A stretch of DNA of 64,000 nt from Ilyobacter polytropus DSM 2926 (GTDB lineage Bacteria; Fusobacteriota; Fusobacteriia; Fusobacteriales; Fusobacteriaceae), in assembly GCF_000165505.1 (NCBI RefSeq), contig NC_014634.1:1-64000 (forward strand), read 5' to 3'. The notes under the pieces were generated by a model that did no database searches, had not been told where the DNA came from, and was given only the letters and a program-made list of their open reading frames with translations. Below are positions 34,462-43,928 of the stretch, piece by piece (position 1 is the first letter of the stretch; the number at the start of each line of letters is the position of its first letter). A program made the translations under genes and the position numbers.

Positions 34462-36132
34462 TTGGAAATTGTTAAAATTATTACGGATATTTTAATAATC
34501 GGAGGAGGGACGGCTGGATGCCATGGAGCAATCCATGCAAAGGGGTTAGATCCTAAGTTAGACGTAGTAATAATGGAAAAAGCTGGAATAAAAAGAAGCG
34601 GATGTCTCGCCGCAGGGGTGAATGCAATAAATGCATATCTTCCTGAGGGGGAAACTCCCGAGTCCTATGTAAATTATGTTAAAAAAGAATCCCATGGGCT
34701 GATAAGGGAAGATTTAACTTTATCTATAGGGAAAAAAATAAACGATATGACAAAAAAACTAGAGGCTTATGGTTTGGTTTTTTTAAAAGACAAGGATGGC
34801 AATTATATTGTCAGAGGAAAAAGAAGTATCAAAATAAATGGTGAGAATATAAAACCAATTTTGGCAAAAAAAACAATTGAAAGCGGAGCTAAGGTGCTTA
34901 ATAAAGTAATTGCTACAGATTATATAGTAGAGAAAGGACAAATAACAGGAGCTTATGGTTTTTCTTTAGAAATGGATAAATTTTACGTAATTAAGGCTAA
35001 AGCGGTAGTATGTACAACTGGTGGAGCCTCGGGAATATATAAGCCAAATAATCCTGTAGAAGCTCGACATAAGATGTGGTATTCACCTTTCAATACTGGA
35101 GATGGACTTGCAATGGGCATAAGATCCGGGGCTGAAATGACAAGCTTTGAAATGAGGTTTATAGCCCTCAGGACTAAGGATACTATATCTCCAACAGGAA
35201 CAATAGCACAAGGTCTCGAAGTTGGACAGATAAACGCCCTGGGCGAAAATTATATGAAGAGATATGAAAACAAATCTACTCCTATGAGGCTTTATGCAAG
35301 TATTTTAGAGAATCTTGAGGGGAGAGGACCTTGTTATTTAGATACTAGAAAAGCTACGAAAGATCAGGTAGAAGAATTGAAAAAAGCCTACCTAAACATG
35401 TCGCCATCTATAATCCTTAAATGGCATGACGAAGATATTGATATATCAAAAGAACCTGTGGAGATATGCGGCTCAGAACCTTACATAGTAGGTGGACACG
35501 GGCAAGCAGGATACTGGATAAAAGATGACAGAAGTACCAGTGTTAAAGGACTTTTTGCTGCAGGTGATGTATGTGGCGGATCTCCGAAAAAATACGTGAC
35601 AGGGTGTATGGCAGAGAGTGAAATAGCTGTAGAGTCAGCTATAAAATATCTATCAAGTATAAAGATTTCGAAGGATTTTGATAACAATAAGATAGAGTCT
35701 GAAATAAAAAAAGTTTTTTATCCGCTTTATAATAAAAATGGTTTTTTTTCGGCGCAGGATATCGAAGAAAAATTACAGAAGATCATGGATGAATATGCTG
35801 GAGGAATAAGCGAAAATTACAAAACAAACGAAGAGAAACTTCTGAAAGCAAAAAAGCTTGTAAAAAAACTCGATAAGGATATAGAAAAGATTAAATGCGA
35901 AAAACCTCTAGAAGTTCTTAAGTATAATGAGTTGATAAACAGAATATTAGTTGCTAAAGTTGTGATAGAACATCTTATTTATCGAAAGGAAACAAGATGG
36001 AAATGCTATCAAGAGAGAAGTGACTATCCTAACCTAGATAATGAAAACTGGTTTAAATTCGTAAATTCAGTATACAATCAAAAAGAGAATGACATTGTAA
36101 TAATTCAAAGAGATTTTCAAAGGGTGATGTAG
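34462..36132 (+). CDS. aprA: Adenylylsulfate reductase, alpha (FAD) subunit
   Basis: About 556 aa from a TTG at 34462, six bases after GGGGTG; an in-frame GTG at 34453 is an alternative. The FAD site is ILIIGGGTAGCHGAIHA. Fumarate-reductase-like features include RSGCLAAGVNAINAY, HGQAGYWI, GLFAAGDVCGGSP and MAESEIAVESA, and a helical C-terminal domain follows. AprA with AprB reduces APS to sulfite and AMP. In this genomic setting (with sulfate transporter, CysD and CysN, no DsrAB or QmoABC seen) an assimilatory role is more likely than respiration. Confidence 0.9.
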   Translation: MEIVKIITDILIIGGGTAGCHGAIHAKGLDPKLDVVIMEKAGIKRSGCLAAGVNAINAYLPEGETPESYVNYVKKESHGLIREDLTLSIGKKINDMTKKLEAYGLVFLKDKDGNYIVRGKRSIKINGENIKPILAKKTIESGAKVLNKVIATDYIVEKGQITGAYGFSLEMDKFYVIKAKAVVCTTGGASGIYKPNNPVEARHKMWYSPFNTGDGLAMGIRSGAEMTSFEMRFIALRTKDTISPTGTIAQGLEVGQINALGENYMKRYENKSTPMRLYASILENLEGRGPCYLDTRKATKDQVEELKKAYLNMSPSIILKWHDEDIDISKEPVEICGSEPYIVGGHGQAGYWIKDDRSTSVKGLFAAGDVCGGSPKKYVTGCMAESEIAVESAIKYLSSIKISKDFDNNKIESEIKKVFYPLYNKNGFFSAQDIEEKLQKIMDEYAGGISENYKTNEEKLLKAKKLVKKLDKDIEKIKCEKPLEVLKYNELINRILVAKVVIEHLIYRKETRWKCYQERSDYPNLDNENWFKFVNSVYNQKENDIVIIQRDFQRVM

Positions 36133-36447
36133 ATGGCCATAAAAATTGATGCTAAAAGATGTATTGGATGCCGACTTTGTGTAGAAGTCTGTCCAGGAAA
36201 TCTTATATCTTTGGATAAAAAATTCAAGGCAGAGATATATGATCCTAGAGAGTGTTGGGACTGTACGGCGTGTATGAAGGAATGTCCTGTGCAGGCAATA
36301 GAGATGTATCTTTTTCCGGAAACAGGAGGAAGTGGGAGTACTCTTTTTGTGAAAGAAGAAAAGAATATAATGAAATGGCAGATTAAAGAAAATGGAGTCG
36401 TTGTAGAGGAGATAGAAGTAAATAAAAAGGATTCTAACAAGTTTTAG
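36133..36447 (+). CDS. aprB: Adenylylsulfate reductase, beta (Fe-S) subunit
   Basis: 104 aa. Two [4Fe-4S] motifs are complete: [14 protein letters not shown] and [18 protein letters not shown]-terminal extension ([14 protein letters not shown] onward) is the AprB tail that wraps AprA; here it is shorter than in dissimilatory AprB. The ATG abuts the aprA stop (TAG then ATG), so translation is coupled. The clusters would carry electrons into the AprA FAD. Confidence 0.92.
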   Translation: MAIKIDAKRCIGCRLCVEVCPGNLISLDKKFKAEIYDPRECWDCTACMKECPVQAIEMYLFPETGGSGSTLFVKEEKNIMKWQIKENGVVVEEIEVNKKDSNKF

Positions 36448-36460
36448 AGGGAGGAGCAAT

Positions 36461-37342
36461 ATGGATCATTTGGACAGATTAGAAAATAAAAGTGTAAATA
36501 TCTTAAGAGAGGCGTACAGTCAATTTAAAAATCTTGGGATGCTCTGGTCTATAGGAAAGGATAGTACCGTTCTTGTATGGCTTGCAAGAAAAGCATTTTT
36601 TGGTCATGTGCCTATTCCTTTGGTTCATGTAGACACTCATTATAAGATACCTGAGATGATAAAATATAGGGACAGATTTGCAAAAGAGTGGAAAATCGAT
36701 ATGATTTATGGAGAGAATAAAGTTGCTCTGGATTCTAAGCAGACTTATCCAGATGGTAATGTGTCAAGACTTCAATGCTGTAAATTTTTAAAAGCAGATG
36801 CTTTGAAACACACTTTAAATGGAGACTGGACTAGATACAGACTAAACCATAAAAAAGGTGTGTATGAAATTGACGAAAACAGGGAAGCTTTCACAGGCGT
36901 TATTGTAGGGGTAAGGGCAGATGAAGAGGGGAGCCGTTCTAAGGAAAGATATTTTTCCCCAAGAAATAAAGAAAATACATGGGAATTTGGTGACCAGCCA
37001 CCAGAATTTTGGAACCAATACAAAACAGATTTCAAGCCTGGGACTCATGTCAGAATACATCCACTTCTTGACTGGACCGAACTAGATATATGGGAATACA
37101 TTCAAAGGGAAAAAATACCTGTAGTATCACTGTATTTTGATCAAGGTGAAGGCAAAAGATATAGATCCTTAGGATGTTATCCTTGTACCACTCCTGTGGA
37201 CTCAACAGCTAAAAATGTGGAAGATATAGTCGAGGAACTTAAAACCGGTAAGTTTGCAAATATAGCAGAAAGGTCTGGAAGAGCTCAAGATAAAGAAGAT
37301 GGTGGAGGCCTCGAAGAACTGAGAAAAGACGGGTACATGTAA
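36461..37342 (+). CDS. cysD: Sulfate adenylyltransferase subunit 2
   Basis: 293 aa, full length. The PAPS-reductase-like fold has [17 protein letters not shown] (PP-loop), [31 protein letters not shown], and [15 protein letters not shown]. The C-terminus [12 protein letters not shown] with ERSGRAQDK is characteristic. CysD makes APS from sulfate and ATP, driven by the GTPase CysN that follows. AGGGAGGAG precedes the ATG. Confidence 0.96.
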   Translation: MDHLDRLENKSVNILREAYSQFKNLGMLWSIGKDSTVLVWLARKAFFGHVPIPLVHVDTHYKIPEMIKYRDRFAKEWKIDMIYGENKVALDSKQTYPDGNVSRLQCCKFLKADALKHTLNGDWTRYRLNHKKGVYEIDENREAFTGVIVGVRADEEGSRSKERYFSPRNKENTWEFGDQPPEFWNQYKTDFKPGTHVRIHPLLDWTELDIWEYIQREKIPVVSLYFDQGEGKRYRSLGCYPCTTPVDSTAKNVEDIVEELKTGKFANIAERSGRAQDKEDGGGLEELRKDGYM

Positions 37343-37388
37343 GAGTTAATAGAGGAAAAACTTATTCTTAATATAGAGGAGATGGCTG

Positions 37389-39194
37389 ATGAAGGATATA
37401 AAAAGAAAAGAAGATATGAATATAGTAATAGTTGGTCATGTTGACCATGGAAAAAGCACGATTATAGGTAGGCTTCTTGCTGATACAGGATCGCTTCCTA
37501 ATGGTAAACTTGAAGAGGTAAAAGAAAGGTGCCGTAGAAATTCCAAACCATTTGAATATGCGTTTTTATTGGATGCGCTAAAGGATGAACAGGCCCAAGG
37601 TATAACTATAGATTCAGCAAGATGTTTTTTTCAGACAGAAAATAGAGAATATATAATAATAGATGCTCCAGGGCATATAGAATTTTTAAAAAACATGGTG
37701 ACGGGAGCTTCAAGAGCAGAATCTGCTCTTCTTGTAATAGATGCCAATGAAGGGATACAAGAAAACTCCAAAAGACATGGATATCTTCTTTCGATGTTGG
37801 GAATAAATCAAATTTCGGTTCTTGTAAATAAAATGGATCTTGTAGATTACGACGAAAAGGTATTTCAAAACATTGTAAAGGAATATACTGGTTTTTTGAG
37901 AGAAATAAATGTTGAACCAGATAGTTTTATTCCAATAAGCGGTATGATAGGGGATAATATTACTACGAAGTCCGAAAATACTCCCTGGTATAATGGGAAT
38001 ACCGTTATCAACACCTTAGACAATTTCCAAATAGCAGAAACTTCTGACGACAAACCATTTAGGATGCCTGTTCAGGATGTTTATAAATTTACAAAAGATG
38101 GTGACAATAGAAGAATAGTAGCAGGAACTATAGAAACAGGTAAGCTTTCAGTTGGAGATGAGGTGGTATTTTATCCGTCTGGGAAAAGAAGTACTGTAAA
38201 ATCAATTGAGGCGTTTAATAGGAAAACTCAAAACTACGTAACGGCAGGTTATTCAACCGGATTTACCCTTAAAGAGCAAATCTACATAACAAGAGGGGAA
38301 ATGGCAGGAAAAGTTGGAGTTTCCAACCCAAAAGTTGCCACAAGAATAAGAGTAAATTTATTTTGGCTTGGAAGATCTCCAATGATAAAAGGTAATAGCT
38401 ATTTTTTAAAAATTGGGAACGCCAAAGTAAAGGTTGAGATCGAAAAAATCAAACGGGTTATAGATGCATCTACTCTTACAAATGTAAACAGAGAACAGAT
38501 TGATAGAAATGATGTTGCTGAATGTATCCTTAAAACTCAAAATCCGATTGCTTTCGACGAAAACAAACATATTCAAAATACGAGTAGATTTGTTATTGTG
38601 GATGACTACGATATATCAGGTGGTGGTACTATAGAGGAGGCCTTAGAGGATAAACAAAGTAAGGTAAGGGATCAGGTTCTACTTAGAAACTACAACTGGG
38701 AAAAAAGCATGGTCAGCTCTAGTGAGAGGGCCGAAGGCTACAATCACAAATCAAAACTCCTTTTGATAACTGGGAGAAAAGGGTCCGGAAGAAGAGACAT
38801 TGCTAAGGGATTAGAGAAAAAACTACTTTCTACCGGTAAAAAAGCCTATTATTTGGGAGTAGAAAATCTAATTTATGGTATTGATGCTGATATTAAAGAC
38901 CCTCAAAAAGAGGATAATAGGGAAGAGTTTATACGAAGATTCGCTGAAATAGCATACATATTAGTTGATGCAGGAAATATTCTTATTACGACTATAGTAG
39001 AATTAAGTGAAGAAGAACTAGAATTAATAAAAACAGTTGTTAGTCCTGAAAATATGGAGATAATCTGGATAGGAGAAAGAACACCGACTGATATCAAAAC
39101 AGATTTTTATCTCCCAGATCTAGATGGTATAGAGGATGGTATAATCGCATTGAAAGAATATCTACAAGAAAAAAATATTATAATGAAATTTTAG
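37389..39194 (+). CDS. cysN: Sulfate adenylyltransferase subunit 1 with degenerate APS-kinase domain
   Basis: 601 aa. The N-terminal ~420 residues are the EF-Tu-like GTPase Cys[22 protein letters not shown] and NKMD are intact. From about residue 450 a CysC-like domain is fused ([19 protein letters not shown] onward). Its P-loop reads GRKGSGRR where GxSGSGKS/T is needed, so the catalytic Lys is lost and kinase activity is unlikely. The separate cysC upstream would supply the kinase. The fused domain may be kept for structure. AGGAGATG precedes the ATG. Confidence 0.94.
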   Translation: MKDIKRKEDMNIVIVGHVDHGKSTIIGRLLADTGSLPNGKLEEVKERCRRNSKPFEYAFLLDALKDEQAQGITIDSARCFFQTENREYIIIDAPGHIEFLKNMVTGASRAESALLVIDANEGIQENSKRHGYLLSMLGINQISVLVNKMDLVDYDEKVFQNIVKEYTGFLREINVEPDSFIPISGMIGDNITTKSENTPWYNGNTVINTLDNFQIAETSDDKPFRMPVQDVYKFTKDGDNRRIVAGTIETGKLSVGDEVVFYPSGKRSTVKSIEAFNRKTQNYVTAGYSTGFTLKEQIYITRGEMAGKVGVSNPKVATRIRVNLFWLGRSPMIKGNSYFLKIGNAKVKVEIEKIKRVIDASTLTNVNREQIDRNDVAECILKTQNPIAFDENKHIQNTSRFVIVDDYDISGGGTIEEALEDKQSKVRDQVLLRNYNWEKSMVSSSERAEGYNHKSKLLLITGRKGSGRRDIAKGLEKKLLSTGKKAYYLGVENLIYGIDADIKDPQKEDNREEFIRRFAEIAYILVDAGNILITTIVELSEEELELIKTVVSPENMEIIWIGERTPTDIKTDFYLPDLDGIEDGIIALKEYLQEKNIIMKF

Positions 39195-39220
39195 AGTTTT
39201 ATTTAGGCAATAAAACTGAC

Positions 39221-39270
39221 CCTGTCTAAAGAAGCCTATAAATAGTATTTAAATAATTAGCTTCCACATG
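39221..39270 (+). repeat. IS256-family end remnant
   Basis: Resembles the IS end at 40926-40985: CTGTC, then AATAGTATTTAAATAATTAG and CTTCC. No transposase follows. It abuts the truncated start of the dioxygenase pseudogene, so it marks the deletion point. Confidence 0.55.
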
Positions 39271-39281
39271 GGGGAGGTCCT

Positions 39282-40013
39282 ATGCCGTTGCTAGGTGATC
39301 CAAATCATGCAGAGCTTATTAAATTTATGAAAACAATCCCTAATAAGCTAAGGAAGCCATCAGCGATCGTCGTAACCAGTGCTAATTGGGAGGAGAGAAC
39401 AGCAACAATTACAGGTGCTAAGCATCCTGAAATGATCTATGATTACTCTGGTTTCCCTGAGGAATCTTATAAAATATAATGCTCCGCAAAGGAAGTCTTA
39501 GGTGCATTTAATGAAAATGGTATTCTGGCGAAAAAAGATGATAAAAGGTGTTATGGTCACGGTCTATTTATCCCATTGATGCTTATGTATCCTGATGCGG
39601 ATATTCCATGTATTCAAATATCTCAATTAAAAAGCCTCGAACCAAGGGAACACATAGCATTAGGAAAAGCCCTCACAAAACTTATGGAAAAGAATATTTT
39701 AGTTGTTGGTTCAGGCTTGTCTTTTCATAATATGAGAGAATTCTTCCATAAATCATCTGAAGCAGATCAAAAAGCAATTGAATTCAATAACTGGCTTATA
39801 GAAACATGTACAGATGAAAATATAAGTGAAAATGAGAGGGAAAGAAGAGTGATCGAATGGGAAAAGACTCCATCAGGGAGGTTTTGTCACCCAAGAGAAG
39901 AACATCTGTTACCACTTCATGTATGTTTTGGTATAGCAACTGCAAATAACTTTAAAGCAGAACTTGTCTTTGATGATGTGGTAATTGGGAAAAGAGCATC
40001 AGCATTTTTATAG
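39282..40013 (+). pseudogene. Decayed extradiol dioxygenase (LigB/DODA-like)
   Basis: Two open segments in the same frame (39282-39479 and 39576-40013) are split by one TAA at 39477-39479. The first reads LGDPNHAELIKF, KPSAIVVTSANWEE and YDYSGFPEESYKI; the second GHGLFIPLMLMYPDADIPCIQIS and GSGLSFHNMREF. This matches 4,5-DOPA-dioxygenase-like proteins. The N-terminal His motif is missing, and the expected YPAPGSP block after the stop is lost. An IS-end remnant lies just upstream. A second stretch with a good start is unlikely to be active. Confidence 0.82.
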
Positions 40014-40021
40014 AGAGAGTT

Positions 40022-40048
40022 TTAGCTGCTTATCTGGCTAATTTTTTT
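40022..40048 (+). terminator. Terminator after the dioxygenase pseudogene
   Basis: TTAGC and GCTAA arms with a ten-base loop, then seven T. Confidence 0.6.
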
Positions 40049-40120
40049 AAAAAACATACATCCAATTGGATATATGTTTGCTTTTATCTTTACTTCAAAC
40101 AAAAAACTAGGAGGATTCAT

Positions 40121-40453
40121 ATGAAAAAATTACTTATAATATCTTTGATGACATTAACTATAGGAATAGTTGCAAGTGCTAACTCAGGTAAGGAAAATAT
40201 TTATAACGGAAAGGCAAAAGGGTTTAAAGGAAATATCAAAATAGCTGCAGATTTTGAAAAAAATAAAATTGCATCTCTCAATATACTTGAACACTCTGAA
40301 ACACCTGATATCGGAGGAAAGGCACTGGAGAAGCTGGCTGTATCAAGCATCGGAAAAGAAATATCTGAAATAGACACTGTTGTCGGAGCCACGTACACAT
40401 CCAAGGGACTTAAACTTGCGTTAGAAAACGCCTTAACTAGTAAGAACAATTAA
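40121..40453 (+). CDS. FMN-binding domain protein, exported
   Basis: 110 aa with a signal peptide (KKLLIISLMTLTIGIVASA). The FMN_bind core has YNGKAKGFKGNIKIAADFE, an ETPDIGGKALEKL segment, and VVGATYTSKGL at the end. The T in GATYTS is the residue that carries FMN through a phosphoester in RnfG/NqrC-type proteins. Here the pattern is VGAT rather than SGAT. It likely transfers electrons at the outer face. GGAGG precedes the ATG; a paralogue follows. Confidence 0.83.
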   Translation: MKKLLIISLMTLTIGIVASANSGKENIYNGKAKGFKGNIKIAADFEKNKIASLNILEHSETPDIGGKALEKLAVSSIGKEISEIDTVVGATYTSKGLKLALENALTSKNN

Positions 40454-40504
40454 AATTTAAAAATAATACGTAAAATCTTAAATAAATTTGGTGAAGGAGC
40501 TTTA

Positions 40505-40858
40505 ATGAGAAAGATAGATAAGATTAGGAGACTGGGTGTAGTTTTATTTATATGTTCTGGAATATTTACAGGATTCTATGAAATGGCAACCGTTCTGCCT
40601 GAGTTTAAAGGGAAAGGCCAAGGGTTTTCGGGTGAAGTTTCGGTAAAAGTCAGTATGAGTGGAGACGAAATAAAAAACATCATGGTGACAAGCCACGGAG
40701 ATACTCCTGAAATAGCGCAGATGGCAATAGATAATATTATTCCTGAAATTATTATAACTCAGAGTATAGAGGTGGACGATATTGGAGGGGCTACCTATAC
40801 ATCCCGTGGAATCAAAGAAGCAGTAGGAAATGCAATTGAAAAATCTAAATTATTATAG
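40505..40858 (+). CDS. Second FMN-binding domain protein
   Basis: 117 aa. A hydrophobic N-terminus (RRLGVVLFICSGIFTGFYEM) is a membrane anchor or uncleaved signal. The core KGKGQGFSGEVSVKVSM, TPEIAQMAIDNI and IGGATYTSRGIKEAV parallels the gene before it. It keeps the GATYTS flavinylation site. Being 51 bases downstream, it is probably in the same operon and may pass electrons to or from the first. No flavin transferase (ApbE) is seen in the window. Confidence 0.8.
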   Translation: MRKIDKIRRLGVVLFICSGIFTGFYEMATVLPEFKGKGQGFSGEVSVKVSMSGDEIKNIMVTSHGDTPEIAQMAIDNIIPEIIITQSIEVDDIGGATYTSRGIKEAVGNAIEKSKLL

Positions 40859-40925
40859 CAAATTTAATAACGGAATGGAATTAACCTAAACTGGACTTCC
40901 CCTATTTTTCTTTACACAAAGTCAA

Positions 40926-41700
40926 GATAGAGCCTGTCCAAAAAAGTCTGTAAATAGCATTTAAATAATTAGCTTCCTGTGGTAATAACTATTACTATAA
41001 GGAGGCTTTTTATTATGGCAAAAATAGAAAAAATATCTGCTGAAAGAGAACAAGTTGTAAATGCATTATTAGAGACTTATAACATTAGAGTTCTTCAACT
41101 AATTCTAGAAATGGATTCAAAGATAAAAAAGTTAGAACTCATTATGGAGAAATTAATCTTTCAATCCCTAAAAACCCTAAAAGTTCATTTGAACCGATGG
41201 TTGTCCAAAAGAAATAAAGTCTTGCGAATAGAGCAACAGGTTATATCTATGTATGCGAGAGGTCTTACTACTAGATAAACTTCTGACCAAATTGAAGAGA
41301 TTTATGGTTTTGATGTAAGTGAAAGTTTTGTCTCAAATATTAATAATAAAATATTACCTGAAATTATGGACTGGTAAAATAGACCTCTAGATGACGTTTA
41401 TCCTATAATTTTTATTGATGCAGTTCACTTCGCTATTAGGCAGGAGAAGATTATTAAAAAACTTGCAGCGTACGTGGTTTTAGGAATTAACAAGGAAAGA
41501 AGGACGTTCCAGGACTTTATATTGATTAAAATAAAAGCAGTAAGTATTGGTTAGGAATACTAAATGAGCTTAAGAATTGTGGAATTAAAGATATATTAAT
41601 TATGTGTGCAAATGGTCTTGGCGGCATTAAAGAGAGCATTCAAGTTGCTTTTCCAAATACCGAATATCAGAGGTGTATTGTCCATCAGGTGAGAAATATA
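40926..41700 (+). pseudogene. Decayed IS256-family element with transposase remnant
   Basis: The left end at 40926-40985 matches the end at 56712-56768 (GTCTGTAAATAG, AATAATTAGCTTCCTGTGG). The transposase copy starts at 41015 (ATGGCAAAAATAGAA) and parallels the gene at 55461-56683: SMYARGLTTR, then a stop, SDQIEEIYGFDVSESFVSN, KLAAYVVLGI, and QRCIVHQVRN near 41695. Several stops, frameshifts and internal deletions are present. It ends abruptly after that motif, so the 3' end is lost. 41701-41814 holds no recognisable sequence. Confidence 0.85.
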
Positions 41701-41814
41701 AAGGGAAAGAATCAGAGAAATTTAAAGTAGCAGCATAAAACGCGCAAAATAAAGAAATAAGTCCAAGAATTAGGGGGTCAAACCGTTAGAAAATTTAGTC
41801 CTTTTTGGCTGATA

Positions 41815-42047
41815 GTATAGTTCTTATTCATTTTTTCAATTGCTTTGCTAAGCTCAACTTTTATTCTATTTTTTCTTTTTATAGCCTGATTGAGCTTTTC
41901 TGAGAAAAAGCGGAACCTATCCTTCTATTTTTCTCCGTTGGATATCAGCTGTAGTGTGTCTCCGTTACTAACCTTACCAATGAGGATCTGAGAAAGAATA
42001 GATAGAGACAGAAAAAAGAACATAACGAGCAAGTTTAATTTTTTCAT
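41815..42047 (-). pseudogene. Chimeric remnant: signal-peptide start plus EAL-linker fragment
   Basis: From the ATG at 42047 (AGGTGG upstream) a 40-codon frame reads a signal peptide (KKLNLLVMFFFLSLSILS) and GKVSNGDTLQLISNGEK, then TAG at 41925-41927. The same frame continues with RFRFFSEKLNQAIKRKNRIK, very like the linker CFFSEELNQSIKRKESIK of the GGDEF-EAL protein at 43929. So it is a fragment of a signalling gene with its ends lost. Confidence 0.5.
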
Positions 42048-42226
42048 AAAAACCACCTTTCAAATTAAATTCAGGTTATCATACAATTTTAAGAGAAGTT
42101 CCCTTTTAGTGAACTGAAGAGTTGATCTCCAGCTTTTTTATTGACAGATAAAAAATAAAATACCATACTTGAGATATATTTAAAGATAAAAAATTAATTT
42201 GTTTATGAATAGTACGGGGGGAATCT

Positions 42227-42844
42227 ATGTTTTTTAGAAAAAATTCAAAGTCTCATTGGGATAAAATTTATTCAGGATGCAACAGGGAGAATCTCGGATG
42301 GTATGAAAAAGAGGCAAAAGAATCACTGAATTTGATAGTGGAAACAGGTATCAAAAAAAATATAATAGACATTGGATGTGGGAAGACTACCCTTATAGAG
42401 AGTCTCCTCGAGATGGGTTATGATAACATAACCGGGATAGATTTAAGTGAAATTGCTATTGGTGATTTAAAAGAGAGTCTGGCTGAATATTGCGACAGGG
42501 TAAACTTATTTCAATGTGACGTACTTAGTCTAAAGTTAGATGAAAAGGTGGATATATGGCACGACAGGGCGGTATTACACTTTTTAAATTCAGAAAAAGA
42601 TGAAAATCTTTACTTTGATCAGCTTAGGAGATATTTAAACGAAGCTGGATATTTTATATTGGCAACTTTTTCAAAAGACAATAAAAATAGGTGTAGTGGA
42701 CTAAAAATAAGAACCTGGGATGAGTGTGAGGTTTTAGAAAGATTGGGTAATAATTTCAAACTGTTAAAAGCATATGATCAAAACTATACTATGCCTTCAG
42801 GAGACGGCAGAAAATTTAGGTATATGATGTTTAAAAAAAACTAA
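42227..42844 (+). CDS. Class I SAM-dependent methyltransferase
   Basis: 205 aa. The SAM site is IIDIGCGKTTLIESLLE (about residues 44-60), then TGIDLSEIAI and a motif IV-like VDIWHDRAVLHFL. The WHDRAVLHF and ATFSKDNKNRCSGLKI blocks are shared with a family annotated as small-molecule methyltransferases, substrate unknown. GGGGGGAA precedes the ATG. It stands alone between IS debris and the resolvase. Confidence 0.8.
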   Translation: MFFRKNSKSHWDKIYSGCNRENLGWYEKEAKESLNLIVETGIKKNIIDIGCGKTTLIESLLEMGYDNITGIDLSEIAIGDLKESLAEYCDRVNLFQCDVLSLKLDEKVDIWHDRAVLHFLNSEKDENLYFDQLRRYLNEAGYFILATFSKDNKNRCSGLKIRTWDECEVLERLGNNFKLLKAYDQNYTMPSGDGRKFRYMMFKKN

Positions 42845-43150
42845 CTTGAAAGGATTCGTTGGTAGTTCCTGTTATTGAAATTACACTCTAATTTTTCATA
42901 TAGTCTCCTGTTAAAATCAGTAAAATAGAGTCACATTTCAAAATTATTTTACAAAAAGTAAAATTTAATCTAAGTTTCCATCTTAATAATTTTACTTTCC
43001 AAAAGGTATACCTTGTGAGACGAAAATTTCATAACGTATTTACTGGGCTAGAGAGCCGTATTTTCACATAAAAAGTGATCATAATTTACATTGACCTTTT
43101 GGAACATTTTATGTTACAGTTTTTGTAAGATAGAGTGTGGGAGGTGTTAA
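42845..43150. other. Intergenic region with inverted repeats upstream of the resolvase
   Basis: Holds an 11-bp inverted repeat, TTCCAAAAGGT at 42997-43007 and ACCTTTTGGAA at 43094-43104, 86 bp apart, plus TTTTACAAAAAGTAAAA near 42950. These could be resolvase (res-type) or operator sites. No gene is visible. Confidence 0.45.
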
Positions 43151-43771
43151 ATGAAATACGGTTATGTGAGAGTATCAACTAGAGAACAAAATGAGGAGAG
43201 ACAGATAAAGGCTCTAAGAGATCACGGAGTCACTGAAAGTCATATTTATACAGATAAGATCTCAGGGAAAAGCATGGATAGACCTGCATGGAATGAGTTA
43301 CTTATAAAAGTTGTAGCTGGAGACACGATAGTGGTCAAGGAGTTAGACAGACTAGGAAGAAATTTGAAACAGATAAAAGACACCTATGAGCTTCTAGGTA
43401 AGAAGAAGGTGCATCTAGAGATATTGGACAATGAAGTTTTGTCTACGGCAAATAAAAATGAAATAGAGATAGATCTGCTACAGCCGATGTTAATTCACCT
43501 TCTTGGATATATCGCAGAGAAGGAGAGGGAAAAGCTACTAAAGAGGCAGCGTGAAGGTATAGAGGCTATGGAGATAAATGATAATGGTAAAAAGGTATCT
43601 AAGCGAACTAGAAGAGAGACAGGTCGACCTAGTAAGAGAGATGCCCTTACAAAAGATCAGGAGCGGCATATAGATGCCTGGATGAGCAAGAGCATAAAAC
43701 TATCTGACTGCATAAAACTGACAGAGCTAAGCAAGGCAACGCTGTATCGGATAAAGCGTGAAAGAGTATAG
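43151..43771 (+). CDS. Serine recombinase (resolvase/invertase family)
   Basis: 206 aa, a standard small serine recombinase. The catalytic region is YGYVRVSTREQNEERQ with the nucleophilic Ser near residue 9, then YTDKISGKSMDRPAW and KELDRLGRNLK. The C-terminal helix-turn-helix reads SDCIKLTELSKATLYRIKRE. The middle is longer than usual (IEIDLLQPMLIHLLGYIAEKEREK). It would resolve multimers or invert DNA. GGGAGGTG precedes the ATG. A truncated paralogue lies at 63315. Confidence 0.93.
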   Translation: MKYGYVRVSTREQNEERQIKALRDHGVTESHIYTDKISGKSMDRPAWNELLIKVVAGDTIVVKELDRLGRNLKQIKDTYELLGKKKVHLEILDNEVLSTANKNEIEIDLLQPMLIHLLGYIAEKEREKLLKRQREGIEAMEINDNGKKVSKRTRRETGRPSKRDALTKDQERHIDAWMSKSIKLSDCIKLTELSKATLYRIKRERV

Positions 43772-43798
43772 AGGTCTCATTAGGACCTCTATTTTTTT
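43770..43798 (+). terminator. Terminator of the resolvase gene
   Basis: AGAGGTC and GACCTCT arms around TCATTAG, then seven T. Confidence 0.85.
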
Positions 43799-43928
43799 AT
43801 TCACCTTGAATTGTCTAGTTAACAGCACAAAATGATCCATAGATGTTTCTTCGATACGATATAAGTATCCAATGGAAATTTTCTATGAGTCATGAACAAC
43901 TATTGCATTCAATTTAAGAATTCAGATT

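Noticed and set aside
34462-36447. Dissimilatory sulfate reduction locus
   Set aside because: AprAB is present, but Sat, DsrAB and QmoABC are not seen, and CysDN with a sulfate carrier fits assimilation better.
36067-36459. Minus-strand frames opposite aprB
   Set aside because: Shadow of aprB, whose Fe-S motifs are clear.
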